Source: Chloroflexi bacterium RBG_16_60_22 (GTDB lineage: Bacteria; Chloroflexota; Dehalococcoidia; Dehalococcoidales; RBG-16-60-22). Taken from it: a DNA stretch of 19,351 nt. Shown piece after piece: positions 1-7,816 of the stretch. The translations under genes and the position numbers were made by a program. Position 1 is the stretch's first letter. Every line of letters begins with the position of its first letter. A model generated the notes under the pieces. It saw nothing but the letters and a program-made list of their open reading frames with translations, had not been told where the DNA came from and made no database searches. Location: the NCBI GenBank assembly GCA_001796935.1, contig MGNX01000032.1:33268-52618 (forward strand), read 5' to 3'.

Positions 1-92
1 GCACCGGCCCCGAAACCGGCACCAGCGCCGGCACCCGCGCCGGCCCCGGCCCCGAAACCGGCACCGGCCCCCGCACCCGCCCCGGCGGGCCC
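1..92 (+). repeat. Ala-Pro-Lys linker coded by imperfect tandem repeats
   Basis: A C+G-rich stretch encodes alternating Ala-Pro with two Lys. The 20-mer CCGGCCCCGAAACCGGCACC occurs exactly at 4-23 and 46-65, giving a 42-bp (14-codon) period. It keeps the reading frame and may vary in length between strains by slippage. It continues off the left edge. Confidence 0.75.
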
Positions 93-1551
93 GACGGGCA
101 CGCTGCGTATCGCCACGGCCGATTTTTCTTATGAATCCACGGACCCCATCTTCTGGGAGTCATTCTGGGGCTGGGCCATGTATGACCCGCTACTGACGTT
201 TGACAGCAAAGGTAATGTCGTCGGAGCCATTGCCGAAAGCTATTCATTAGGCGCCGACGGAACCACCTGGACTTTTAAAATCCGCAAGGACGTGAAGTTC
301 CATGACGGCACCCCGCTTACCTCCGCCGACGTGGCTTTCAGCGTTAACCGGTTCAAAGGAGAAGAATCGACGAATCCCTGGTCTCCTTACCTGCGCAACA
401 ACTTCGCTTCCATGGAGACCCCGGATACCTACACTTTTGTGTACCACAGCGCCAAGCCCGAGCCGGCACTGGTGGTACCTTTTGCGTGGACGCGGATTCT
501 GCCCAAGAACTATATCGAGACGAAGGGGACCGACTATTTCCGCCAGCACCCCGTCGGGACGGGGCCGTGGAAGTTCGTCAAATTCGTCTCGAAGACCAGT
601 TTTGAAATGGAAGCCAACACGGAACACTGGCGCCAGGTGCCGGCTTTCAAGACGGTCATTGATTACAATGTGCCGGAAGAGTCGACACGGGTGGCCATGC
701 TCAAGAACGGGGAAGTCGATATCGCCAGGGACGTCTCGGCTGACAGAACCGTCGAGCTGCAGAAAGCGGGATTTACGTTACAGGAAGCCGCGCTGCCTAC
801 CCTGCTGACCATGGCTTTCCAGGGTTCCTGGCTGACCGCCGGGCCGATGTCCGATATCAGGGTACGCCAGGCCCTGTCCTATTCCATCAACCGCCAGGAG
901 CTCAGCGATACCTTCTACCAGGGTCTCGCTAAACCGGGTGGCCGGTGGTTCATGGACGAAAACACCTACGGATGGGACCCGTCATGGCAGCCTGACCCCT
1001 ACGACCCGGAGAAGGTCAAGCAGTTGCTGGCGGATGCCGGTTATCCCGGTAAGTTCGCCAACCCGGCAATCAATGTCTTCACCCAGGCCCCCTATGCCGA
1101 TGTGACGCAGGCCCTCGCGGGATACTGGGAAGCCGCCGGCATCCAGACTAAAGTAACGGTAGTCGACCCCAACGTATATGGCGGCTATTTCTTCGTCAGG
1201 ATAAAAGACCCTACCGCCGCTAACGTCGGTGATATTGTCATGTGGCGATGGCCGGGGTTCTTTAATACCATTTACCACGCCGCCAACATGTACAAGTCGA
1301 CGGGCGTACACAGCACCGGGAACGACCCGACGGCGGACCAGCTCTACGCCAAGGCAACCGCCGAGCTCGACCCCGCCAAGGCCAAGCAGTACTGGACGGA
1401 GTTCCAGAACTATGCCTACAGCATGTGGGTAAATTCCGGTATCGTGAAGATACCCACCTACGTGGTCCTGGGGCCTAACGTCGGCGAATTCACGTCTAAC
1501 GCCCATCTCAGCATTTACGATGCGCTGGCGGGCATCAAGCAGAAGAAGTAA
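1..1551 (+). CDS. ABC transporter substrate-binding protein, family 5 (peptide/nickel class), 5' end missing
   Basis: Reading frame 1 is open from the first base to TAA at 1549-1551, so the start codon, signal peptide and any lipobox lie upstream of the window. The first ~30 codons form an Ala-Pro-Lys-rich linker of the kind that tethers bacterial lipoproteins. The SBP_bac_5 fold follows: the TLRIATAD strand, then WTFKIRKDVKFHDGTPLTS with its ADVAFSVNR helix, typical of DppA/OppA-type proteins, and a C-terminal lobe ending IYDALAGIKQKK. It would capture a ligand outside the membrane and deliver it to the permeases encoded downstream. Family 5 binds peptides, nickel or sugars; the ligand cannot be read here. 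The gene precedes the permease genes by an unusually long gap. Family assignment is firm, substrate unknown. Confidence 0.93.
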   Translation, partial: APAPKPAPAPAPAPAPAPKPAPAPAPAPAGPTGTLRIATADFSYESTDPIFWESFWGWAMYDPLLTFDSKGNVVGAIAESYSLGADGTTWTFKIRKDVKFHDGTPLTSADVAFSVNRFKGEESTNPWSPYLRNNFASMETPDTYTFVYHSAKPEPALVVPFAWTRILPKNYIETKGTDYFRQHPVGTGPWKFVKFVSKTSFEMEANTEHWRQVPAFKTVIDYNVPEESTRVAMLKNGEVDIARDVSADRTVELQKAGFTLQEAALPTLLTMAFQGSWLTAGPMSDIRVRQALSYSINRQELSDTFYQGLAKPGGRWFMDENTYGWDPSWQPDPYDPEKVKQLLADAGYPGKFANPAINVFTQAPYADVTQALAGYWEAAGIQTKVTVVDPNVYGGYFFVRIKDPTAANVGDIVMWRWPGFFNTIYHAANMYKSTGVHSTGNDPTADQLYAKATAELDPAKAKQYWTEFQNYAYSMWVNSGIVKIPTYVVLGPNVGEFTSNAHLSIYDALAGIKQKK

Positions 1552-1914
1552 CCGGTACGGTAAAACGGACCGGAGGTTAAGCAACGGGGGGTCCGGGGGT
1601 GGTCATACGCCCCCCGGGCCCCCCGGTGAATAATATCAGGTCTTGAGAAGCGGTGCGGCGGTTACGTACCGGTTGAGCTATAACGCTTGCCCGGGGAAAA
1701 AACGACCGGCCGGCGCCAGGGGCAAGACCGTTTGGTAATTAAACTCCAGAGATATATCATATAAATAGCGGAGCACGGTGGGGAAGCATTTCCGGGTAAG
1801 CGTGCCGCCGGGGAAATGTGCCGGTAGCCTTCTCACCGGCTGGCACGGCTGAAGCGCGGTGATTTCCCCGGTAATTCAGGGGTGAGTCATTCCGGCCGTT
1901 AAGGAAAAGTGTTG
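1552..1914. other. 363-nt gap between binding-protein and permease genes, with structured segments
   Basis: No convincing ORF is present. The stretch holds a strong GC hairpin (1585-1625, listed separately) and a nested inverted repeat at 1808-1871. In the latter, CCGGGGAAAT (1808-1817) pairs with ATTTCCCCGG (1862-1871), and GTGCC (1818-1822) pairs with GGCAC (1842-1846) inside it. A weak -10-like TATAAA lies at 1760-1765 without a good -35. It could be an mRNA processing or attenuation zone that keeps binding protein in excess over permease, which is inference. No known riboswitch was recognised. Confidence 0.45.
1585..1625 (+). terminator. GC-rich hairpin after the binding-protein gene
   Basis: GGGGGGTCCGGGGG (1586-1599) pairs with CCCCCGGGCCCCCC (1611-1624) through one T:G wobble. 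C1585-G1625 extends this to 15 bp around an 11-nt loop. It begins 34 nt after the stop codon. No T-tract follows, so it is not a standard intrinsic terminator. It could be a partial terminator or a 3' end-stabilising hairpin that favours the upstream message. Confidence 0.5.
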
Positions 1915-2838
1915 ATGGGGCGTTTCATCGTCATAAGGTTGCTGCAGACAGTAGTAGCTCTTATCGGTATCTCGCTGCTCATCTTTGTCCTGGCCCGGCT
2001 TTCGGGGGACCCCACCATGCTGATGAGGACCCCCACGACCACCGAGGCGGAAATAGTTAACATTAAACAGCAGCTGGGCCTGGATAAGTCGCAGCCGGAA
2101 CAGTACGTGATTTTTGTGAAAAACCTGTTCCGGGGCGACCTCGGAGAATCCATCATCAAGAGGCGGCCGGTAACCGATATGATTGGAGAGGCGCTGCCCA
2201 ATTCTTTAAGATTGGGCATCACTTCGTTCGCGGTCAGCATGCTGCTGGCACTCCTCCTGGGGGTCCTGGCCGCGACCCGCCGTGATACGTTCCTGGACAA
2301 CGGGGTGAAGTTCCTGGCTGTCCTGGGGCAGGCGCTGCCGGGGTTCTGGGTGGCTATCCTGGCCATCTTCGTCTTCTCCGTGTACTGGCACCTGTTGCCG
2401 ACATCCGGCACCGGCGGCCCCGCTCACTACGTGCTGCCGGTCGGCACTCTCTCCTTTTTCCTGCTGCCGGGCATGATGCGCCTGGTCCGTTCCAGCATGC
2501 TTGATGTCCTCGACAGCGAGTATATCAAGCTGGCGAGAATCAAGGGACTCCCGGAGAGGGTAGTTATCTGGAAGCATGCCTTAAGGAATGCGCTGATAGC
2601 GCCGCTGACGACGGCCGGCATTATATTCGCTAACATCATTACCGGCGCGGTAATTTTAGAAAATGTTTTCAACTGGCCCGGCGTGGGCCGGTTGAGCTGG
2701 GAAGCGCTGGTGGCGCGTGATTTCCCGGTGGTACAGGGTGTTACACTGCTGGTGGCGGTGCTGGTACTGCTGGTGAACCTGCTGGTGGACATCCTGTACG
2801 CCTATATCGACCCGCAGATAAGGTACCAGCAGACGTAG
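1915..2838 (+). CDS. ABC transporter permease, DppB/OppB type
   Basis: This is an inner-membrane subunit forming half of the import channel. The N-terminal MGRFIVIRLLQ and first hydrophobic helix (~12-30), the soluble segment ending GDLGESI (~74-79), and five further hydrophobic stretches match the binding-protein-dependent permease family at normal length (~307 aa). The EAA loop that docks on the ATPase is at ~202-221 (EYIKLARIKGLPERVVIWKH). ATG 1915 is preferred because AAGGA at 1901-1905 lies 9 nt ahead. In-frame GTG 1909 and TTG 1912 sit too close to that site. The next permease begins 11 nt after the stop. Family is firm, substrate unknown. Confidence 0.93.
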   Translation: MGRFIVIRLLQTVVALIGISLLIFVLARLSGDPTMLMRTPTTTEAEIVNIKQQLGLDKSQPEQYVIFVKNLFRGDLGESIIKRRPVTDMIGEALPNSLRLGITSFAVSMLLALLLGVLAATRRDTFLDNGVKFLAVLGQALPGFWVAILAIFVFSVYWHLLPTSGTGGPAHYVLPVGTLSFFLLPGMMRLVRSSMLDVLDSEYIKLARIKGLPERVVIWKHALRNALIAPLTTAGIIFANIITGAVILENVFNWPGVGRLSWEALVARDFPVVQGVTLLVAVLVLLVNLLVDILYAYIDPQIRYQQT

Positions 2839-2849
2839 GGGCTTTTTAA

Positions 2850-3740
2850 ATGAGTGCTGTAAATGTTATGTCCGGAAAAGGGATTGAGGGCAGCCTACGG
2901 CGGGCGAAAATTTTCCAGCAGCTGACGCTCTACATCCCGGCGGCGGTGCTGGCCCTGCTGGTGCTGGCCGCGATATTCGCCCCATTTCTGGCGCCTTATT
3001 CACCGACGAAGACAGCGCTGGGACAGAGGCTTATACCGCCGTTCTTTATCGAAGGCGGCAGTACGGCCCATCTGCTCGGCACCGATACGCTCGGCCGTGA
3101 TATCCTGAGCCGCGTTATCTTCGGCGCCAGGGTTTCTCTCAGCGTCTCGCTGCTGGTTATCCTCATTACCAGCACCATCGGCACGGTGCTGGGGATAATC
3201 GCCGGCTACCTGGGAGGGCGTACCGGCACCGTGTTAATGCGGGTAACCGATGTCAGCCTGGCCTTTCCGGCCATCCTGATAGCGATACTCCTGGCCGTCG
3301 TTCTGGGGCCGTCTTTCAAGACCGTGGTGCTGGCGATATCGATACTCGGCTGGGCCCCCTATGCCCGTTTGATACGGGGAGAGGCCCTGAGATTGCGCGA
3401 GGCGGACTTCGTGGCGCAGGCGCGCATCATCGGCAGCTCGCCGCTGAGAATCATGGTCAGACACATTTTCCCGAACATTATCAACCCGCTGATAGTGATA
3501 GCCACGCTGTCCGTGGGCCTGGTGATTCTGACCGAGGCCGCCTTGAGCTACCTCGGGGCGGGGATTCCCCCGACGACTCCCTCGTGGGGGGCCATGGTGT
3601 ACGACGGCCGAAGCCTCATCGATACAGCCTGGTGGATATCCCTCTTCCCCGGCATGGCCATCGGGCTGGTGGTGCTCTCCGGGAACTTCCTGGGCGATTG
3701 GCTTCGCGATAAACTTGACCCGAGGCTGAGGCAGCTGTGA
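2850..3740 (+). CDS. ABC transporter permease, DppC/OppC type
   Basis: This is the second membrane subunit of the importer, 296 aa. A cytoplasmic N-terminus leads into a hydrophobic helix (~29-48). The characteristic LLGTDTLGRDILSRVIFGAR segment of OppC/DppC proteins is at ~75-94. The EAA ATPase-docking loop is at ~183-211 (readable as EADFVAQARIIGSSPLRIM). The C-terminus ends in DWLRDKLDPRLRQL, the family's usual NxLGDxLRDxLDPR signature. AGGGG at 2837-2841, 8 nt before ATG 2850, serves as the ribosome site. The stop overlaps the next start by 4 bp (GTGA), indicating translational coupling to the ATPase gene. Confidence 0.94.
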   Translation: MSAVNVMSGKGIEGSLRRAKIFQQLTLYIPAAVLALLVLAAIFAPFLAPYSPTKTALGQRLIPPFFIEGGSTAHLLGTDTLGRDILSRVIFGARVSLSVSLLVILITSTIGTVLGIIAGYLGGRTGTVLMRVTDVSLAFPAILIAILLAVVLGPSFKTVVLAISILGWAPYARLIRGEALRLREADFVAQARIIGSSPLRIMVRHIFPNIINPLIVIATLSVGLVILTEAALSYLGAGIPPTTPSWGAMVYDGRSLIDTAWWISLFPGMAIGLVVLSGNFLGDWLRDKLDPRLRQL

Positions 3741-4705
3741 GCAAGATTATTCTTCAAGTTGAGGGCCTGCACACCGTTTTTTTCACCCGGCAGGGCGTGG
3801 TCAAGGCCGTCGACGGGGTCAGCTTCTACGTGCGCGAGGGGGAGACCTTCGGGATAGTGGGGGAATCGGGCTGCGGGAAAACGGTAACCGGCCTGTCAAT
3901 CCTGCGCCTGCTTCCGGAGCCGGCGGGCCGTATCGTGGGGGGAAAGATTATCCTGGACGGAAAGAACCTCCTGGAGCTGAGCAAGAAGGAGATGAGGGAG
4001 TACCGTGGTAGCATGATTTCCATGATTCTTCAGGACCCGATGACTTCGCTCAACCCGGTCTACACCATCGGCGACCAGATAGCGGAATCGGTGCGGCTGC
4101 ACCAGAACCTTAAAGACGATGCGGTGGAAAAGGAGGTCATTTCCGCGCTGCGGCTGCTGAAGATTCCGGCGCCGGAGATGCGTCTCCATGACTATCCTTT
4201 CCAGATGAGCGGCGGCATGAGGCAGCGGGTGGTGGGAGCCATCGCGATGTCCTGCCATCCGCGCCTGTTAATCGCCGATGAGCCAACCACCGCTCTGGAT
4301 GCCACCATCCAGGCCCAGTACATCGCCCTGTTCAAGGACGTCCAGCGGCAGACAAACGTGGCCATCGTCTTTATTACCCATGACTTCGGGGTCGTGGCCC
4401 AGATGTGCCACCGGGTAGGCGTGATGTACGCCGGTAAAATCGTGGAGACGGCGACGACCCGGGAGTTGTTCAAAGCGCCCCGGCACCCTTACACGAGTGC
4501 CCTGATTAATTCCGTGCCCCGCCTGGACCGGAAAGATAACCGGCTGTACTCGATTGAAGGGCAGCCTCCCTCGATGACGGACCTGCCCCGCGGCTGCCGG
4601 TTCTTCCCCCGCTGCTCCGTCGCCAGGGACGTTTGCCGTGAGCAGGAACCCGGCGAGGTGGATATCGGGGGTGAGCACTCGGTATCCTGCTGGAGGGTGA
4701 GCTAG
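3737..4705 (+). CDS. ABC transporter ATP-binding protein, OppD/DppD type
   Basis: This is one of two cytoplasmic ATPases powering the importer, 322 aa, starting at GTG inside the GTGA overlap. Motifs occur in order: Walker A GESGCGKT (~42-49), Q-loop QDPMTSLNP (Q99), ABC signature MSGGMRQRV (~157), Walker B LLIADEPTTALD (~177) and H-loop ITHDFG (H215). The C-terminal oligopeptide-transporter extension follows RHPYTSAL, with LPRGCRFFPRC plus a further Cys. This set matches the extension that in OppD/DppD proteins carries a cysteine-ligated Fe-S cluster. All catalytic residues are present, so it should be active. Substrate is not determined by this subunit. Confidence 0.95.
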   Translation: MSKIILQVEGLHTVFFTRQGVVKAVDGVSFYVREGETFGIVGESGCGKTVTGLSILRLLPEPAGRIVGGKIILDGKNLLELSKKEMREYRGSMISMILQDPMTSLNPVYTIGDQIAESVRLHQNLKDDAVEKEVISALRLLKIPAPEMRLHDYPFQMSGGMRQRVVGAIAMSCHPRLLIADEPTTALDATIQAQYIALFKDVQRQTNVAIVFITHDFGVVAQMCHRVGVMYAGKIVETATTRELFKAPRHPYTSALINSVPRLDRKDNRLYSIEGQPPSMTDLPRGCRFFPRCSVARDVCREQEPGEVDIGGEHSVSCWRVS

Positions 4706-4707
4706 AC

Positions 4708-5697
4708 ATGGCGGACGTATTGCTGGAAGGGCGTGACCTGACGAAGCACTACCCGATTAGCCACGGGCTTCTCCAGCGCACCGTCGGCTGGGTAAGGGCC
4801 GTGGACGGCGTTTCCTTCACGATAGAACGCGGCAAGACGCTGAGCCTCGTCGGGGAGTCGGGAGCCGGGAAGACGACCACCGCCAAGGCGGTGCTGCTGC
4901 TGGAGCGTTTGACTTCCGGGAGTATTCTCTTCGAGGGGAAGGACCTCCAGCGCTTCTCCAAGTCACAGTTGAAGACGGAGTACCGGCCGAGGGTACAGGC
5001 CGTCCAGCAGAACCCCTGGAGCTCGATGAACCCGAGGATGCGGGTGAGGGATATCATCGCCGAGCCGCTGGTGGTGAACACCAGGCAATCGAAGAAGGAA
5101 GTCCGGAGCCGGGTGCTGGAGCTGCTGGCCCAGGTGGGCATCGGGGCGGACTGCGCCGGGCACTACCCGCACGAGTTCAGCGGCGGGCAGCGTCAGCGTA
5201 TTGCGGTGGCGCGCGCCCTGGCGTTGAACCCCAGCCTGGTGGTCCTGGACGAGCCTGTTTCCGCCCTTGACGTGTCCATCCGGGCGCAGATTATGAACCT
5301 GCTGAAGGACCTTCAGGCGCAGTACAATCTCAGCTACCTGGTGATAGCCCATAACCTGGCCACGGTGCGTTACATGAGCCACAGCGTGGCGATAATGTAC
5401 ATGGGTCAGATAGTGGAATACGGGGACGCCGAAGAGCTATTCGAGCGGCCGCTGCACCCGTACACGAGAGCGCTGATGTCGGCGTCGCTCCTGACCCTGC
5501 CCGGGGATGAGGACCAGGGGATAAAACAGATAATACTGAGCGGGGAGATGCCTTCGCCGTTAAATCCTCCCACCGGTTGCCGCTTCCATACCCGCTGCAT
5601 CGAGGCCCGGGATGTCTGCTCGAAAGTCGAGCCGGAGTTAATCGTAAAAGGGAAGCAGCGGGTCAGGTGCCACCACGTTGTTTACCGCCGACCCTGA
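4708..5697 (+). CDS. ABC transporter ATP-binding protein, OppF/DppF type
   Basis: This is the partner ATPase of the importer, 329 aa, starting 2 nt after the previous stop with GGAGGG ten nt upstream. Walker A GESGAGKT is at ~49-56, the Q-loop at VQQNPWSSMNPR (~Q101), signature FSGGQRQRI at ~157, Walker B LVVLDEPVSALD at ~178 and the H-loop His at 215. The usual SHDL after Walker B reads AHNL, so the residue after the H-loop His is Asn, not Asp; the His itself is kept. The C-terminal extension has HPYTRAL and TGCRFHTRC with further cysteines. It closes the transporter operon. Confidence 0.94.
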   Translation: MADVLLEGRDLTKHYPISHGLLQRTVGWVRAVDGVSFTIERGKTLSLVGESGAGKTTTAKAVLLLERLTSGSILFEGKDLQRFSKSQLKTEYRPRVQAVQQNPWSSMNPRMRVRDIIAEPLVVNTRQSKKEVRSRVLELLAQVGIGADCAGHYPHEFSGGQRQRIAVARALALNPSLVVLDEPVSALDVSIRAQIMNLLKDLQAQYNLSYLVIAHNLATVRYMSHSVAIMYMGQIVEYGDAEELFERPLHPYTRALMSASLLTLPGDEDQGIKQIILSGEMPSPLNPPTGCRFHTRCIEARDVCSKVEPELIVKGKQRVRCHHVVYRRP

Positions 5698-5728
5698 AGG
5701 TTTTACCCGCCGTAACGTACCGCCCTTT

Positions 5729-5741
5729 GGGGGGCACCCCC
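5729..5741 (+). terminator. Short GC hairpin between transporter and glycan operons
   Basis: GGGGG (5729-5733) pairs with CCCCC (5737-5741) across a 3-nt loop, and a smaller GGCC/GGCC pairing follows at 5747-5759. No T-run follows. Its position between the transporter operon and the promoter at 5766 fits a transcription end, but support is weak. Confidence 0.3.
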
Positions 5742-5765
5742 GGTCTGGCCGTCCCGGCCTTAACC

Positions 5766-5795
5766 TTGCTTTGATTTACGGTAAAGCACTATAAT
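5766..5795 (+). promoter_or_regulatory. Sigma-70-type promoter for the glycan operon
   Basis: TTGCTT (5766-5771), an 18-bp spacer and a perfect TATAAT (5790-5795) lie 33 nt before the wecB start. The spacer contains TACGGTAAA at 5777-5785, exactly as placed in the oxidase-operon promoter at 12846-12875. Expected transcription start is near 5802, leaving a leader of about 27 nt. Confidence 0.6.
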
Positions 5796-5828
5796 TAGCC
5801 GTAAAGAAGGGCCAAAGCTCGACCAGGT

Positions 5829-6905
5829 ATGAAGATTGCTGTCATCTTAGGCACCCGACCCGAGATTATTAAAATGGCGCCGGTCATCAAGGAGCTGGAA
5901 AGAAAAAAAGCGGACTTCTTTATACTGCATACCGGGCAGCACTATTCCTATGAGCTGGACGAGGTGTTCTTCGAGCAGCTGACGCTGCCCCGGCCGGAAT
6001 ATAACCTTGACGTCGGCTCCGGCTCCCACGGCGAGGCCACCGGCAAAATGCTCATCGGCATTGAGAAAACGCTTAAAGAGGCAAAGCCGGACGCCGTCCT
6101 CGTCGAAGGGGATACCAACAGCATCCTGGCCGGGGCCCTGGCGGCGGCCAAGCTCGGCATCAGGGTCGGCCATGTGGAGGCCGGACTGCGCTCCTACGAC
6201 CGTACCATGCCGGAGGAGATTAACCGGGTGCTCACCGACCATATTTCCGACTACCTCTTCGCGCCGACGCCTCAAGCCAGGGAGATACTGCGGGGTGAAG
6301 GGATTCCCGGTGAGAAGATATTCATCACCGGCAACACCATCGTCGATGCCGTCAACCAGAACCTGGAGCTGTCACGGAGCAAGGCGGACATCCTCGACAG
6401 CTTAGGACTGAAACCGGACGGGTACTTCCTGGTGACGCTGCACCGGCAGGAGAACGTCGATAGCCGCGCCCGGTTCGCCTCCATCCTGGAAGGCCTCAAA
6501 AGGGTGGCCGCCGAGTTTAATATGCCGGTGTTTTACCCTGTCCACCCCCGCTCTAAAAAGATGATGGCGGAGTTCGGGCTCGGGCCCGGGAACATCGTCC
6601 TGGCCGAGCCGGTGGACTTCCTCGCCTTCCTGCAGCTGGAGAGTCGCGCCCGGCTCATTCTCACCGATTCCGGCGGCGTCCAGGAGGAGGCATGTATTCT
6701 GAAAGTGCCCTGCGTCACGCTGCGGGACAACACGGAAAGGCCGGAGACCGTGGCGGTTGGCGCCAACATCATCGCCGGCAGTAAGGCAGAGAACATCGTC
6801 AGGGCCGTGCGGGAGATGCTGAAGCGGGAAAGGGACTGGGATAATCCCTTCGGGGACGGGCGGGCGGCGGAGAGGGTCGTGGCAACGCTGGAGGGGAAGC
6901 TATGA
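5829..6905 (+). CDS. wecB: UDP-N-acetylglucosamine 2-epimerase (non-hydrolysing)
   Basis: It interconverts UDP-GlcNAc and UDP-ManNAc in the cytoplasm. The 358-aa length is close to family normal. GTRPEIIKMAPVI opens the protein and HTGQHYS follows. Likely catalytic residues, by analogy with E. coli WecB, are D95 (VEGDTNS), E117 (HVEAGLRS), E130 (MPEEINR) and H205 (LVTLHRQEN). The UDP-binding part has PVHPRS and DSGGVQEEA, with R-D-N-T-E-R-P-E-T near 299-307. ATG 5829 gives the family's normal N-terminus, but its ribosome site is poor: ACCAGG sits only 1 nt away and AAGAAGG 18 nt away. The downstream gene overlaps by 4 bp (ATGA). With wecC two genes away, the product is probably committed to ManNAcA. 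Confidence 0.95.
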   Translation: MKIAVILGTRPEIIKMAPVIKELERKKADFFILHTGQHYSYELDEVFFEQLTLPRPEYNLDVGSGSHGEATGKMLIGIEKTLKEAKPDAVLVEGDTNSILAGALAAAKLGIRVGHVEAGLRSYDRTMPEEINRVLTDHISDYLFAPTPQAREILRGEGIPGEKIFITGNTIVDAVNQNLELSRSKADILDSLGLKPDGYFLVTLHRQENVDSRARFASILEGLKRVAAEFNMPVFYPVHPRSKKMMAEFGLGPGNIVLAEPVDFLAFLQLESRARLILTDSGGVQEEACILKVPCVTLRDNTERPETVAVGANIIAGSKAENIVRAVREMLKRERDWDNPFGDGRAAERVVATLEGKL

Positions 6906-7816
6906 AGATTCTGGTTACCGGCGGCCGGGGGGTGGTCGGCAAGCCCCTTACGGACGAGCTGGCAAAACGGGGACACCAGGTCTGGATTGCCGACCGCGGC
7001 CATTCCTTCGAGGCGAACTACTACCGCTGCGACGTCGGGGAGTTCCACCAGGTCGAGCGCCTGCTGGAGCAGCAGGGATTCGACTACGTTTACCACCTGG
7101 CCGCCGAGTTCGGGCGGCGCAACGGCGAGGACTTCTACGAGAACCTGTGGAAATCGAACGCCATCGGCACCAAGAACATCATCAGGATGCAGGAGCGGCT
7201 CAAGTTCCGCATGGTGTTTTTCAGCAGCTCCGAGGTCTACGGCGACTACCGGGACGTCATGTACGAGGACGTCATGGACAGGGTGGCCATCAAGCAGATG
7301 AACGACTACGCCATGAGCAAGTGGGTCAACGAGATGCAGATATTGAACTCGGCGGCAGGGTTCGGCACGGAGTCGGTGCGCGTCCGGCTGTTCAACACCT
7401 ACGGCCCCGGCGAGTACTACTCCGAGTACCGCAGCGTCATCTGCGTCTTCATCTACCGGGCCTTGCATAACCTGCCCTACACCGTCTACACCGAGCACCA
7501 GCGTACCTCTTCCTACATCGATGATACCGTCAGGACGCTGGCCAACATCACCGATAACTTCAAGCCCGGCGAGGTGTATAACATCGCCGGCAGCGAGCTG
7601 CACGACATGAAGCGGGCCTCCGACATCATCCTTAAATATCTAGGCAAGGATGATAGCCTGGTGGAATATAAGAAAAGGCAGGACGATACCACCCTGGTGA
7701 AAATGGTGGATGCCTCCAGAGCGGCGCGGGACCTGGGGCATGAGAGCACGGTGCCGCTGGAGGAGGGCATCCCGAGGACTATCGAGTGGCAGAAGGGAGT
7801 GTACGGCCTTGGCTGA
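6902..7816 (+). CDS. NAD-dependent nucleotide-sugar epimerase/dehydratase (extended SDR)
   Basis: This is a Rossmann-fold sugar-nucleotide enzyme of 304 aa. The dinucleotide-binding TGGRGVVG is at ~6-13. HLAAEFG (~65-71) follows the second strand. The catalytic triad is Ser in FFSSSEVYGD (~107-115) plus Tyr136 and Lys140 in YAMSK. A substrate-binding stretch RTSSYIDDTVRT follows. These mark the GalE/RmlB-like family, but whether it epimerises (C4, C5) or dehydrates cannot be told. The RmlB-type dehydratase DE pair after Thr is not evident: the segment after the triad Ser reads EVYGD, as in epimerases. It is coupled by 4-bp overlap to wecB, so its product likely enters the same glycan. Confidence 0.88.
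   Translation: MKILVTGGRGVVGKPLTDELAKRGHQVWIADRGHSFEANYYRCDVGEFHQVERLLEQQGFDYVYHLAAEFGRRNGEDFYENLWKSNAIGTKNIIRMQERLKFRMVFFSSSEVYGDYRDVMYEDVMDRVAIKQMNDYAMSKWVNEMQILNSAAGFGTESVRVRLFNTYGPGEYYSEYRSVICVFIYRALHNLPYTVYTEHQRTSSYIDDTVRTLANITDNFKPGEVYNIAGSELHDMKRASDIILKYLGKDDSLVEYKKRQDDTTLVKMVDASRAARDLGHESTVPLEEGIPRTIEWQKGVYGLG

Noticed and set aside
1732..1765. Promoter ahead of the permease gene (TATAAA at 1760)
   Set aside because: No acceptable -35 at 16-18 bp; kept only as a remark on the gap.
6533..7603. 356-codon minus-strand ORF opposite wecB and the epimerase gene
   Set aside because: It is antisense to two clearly conserved genes; such long shadow frames are common in GC-rich DNA, and the protein shows no recognisable domain.
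7710..7808. N-terminal extension of wecC
   Set aside because: It lies in the epimerase gene and is Arg-rich; the NAD-binding fold begins directly after TTG 7809.
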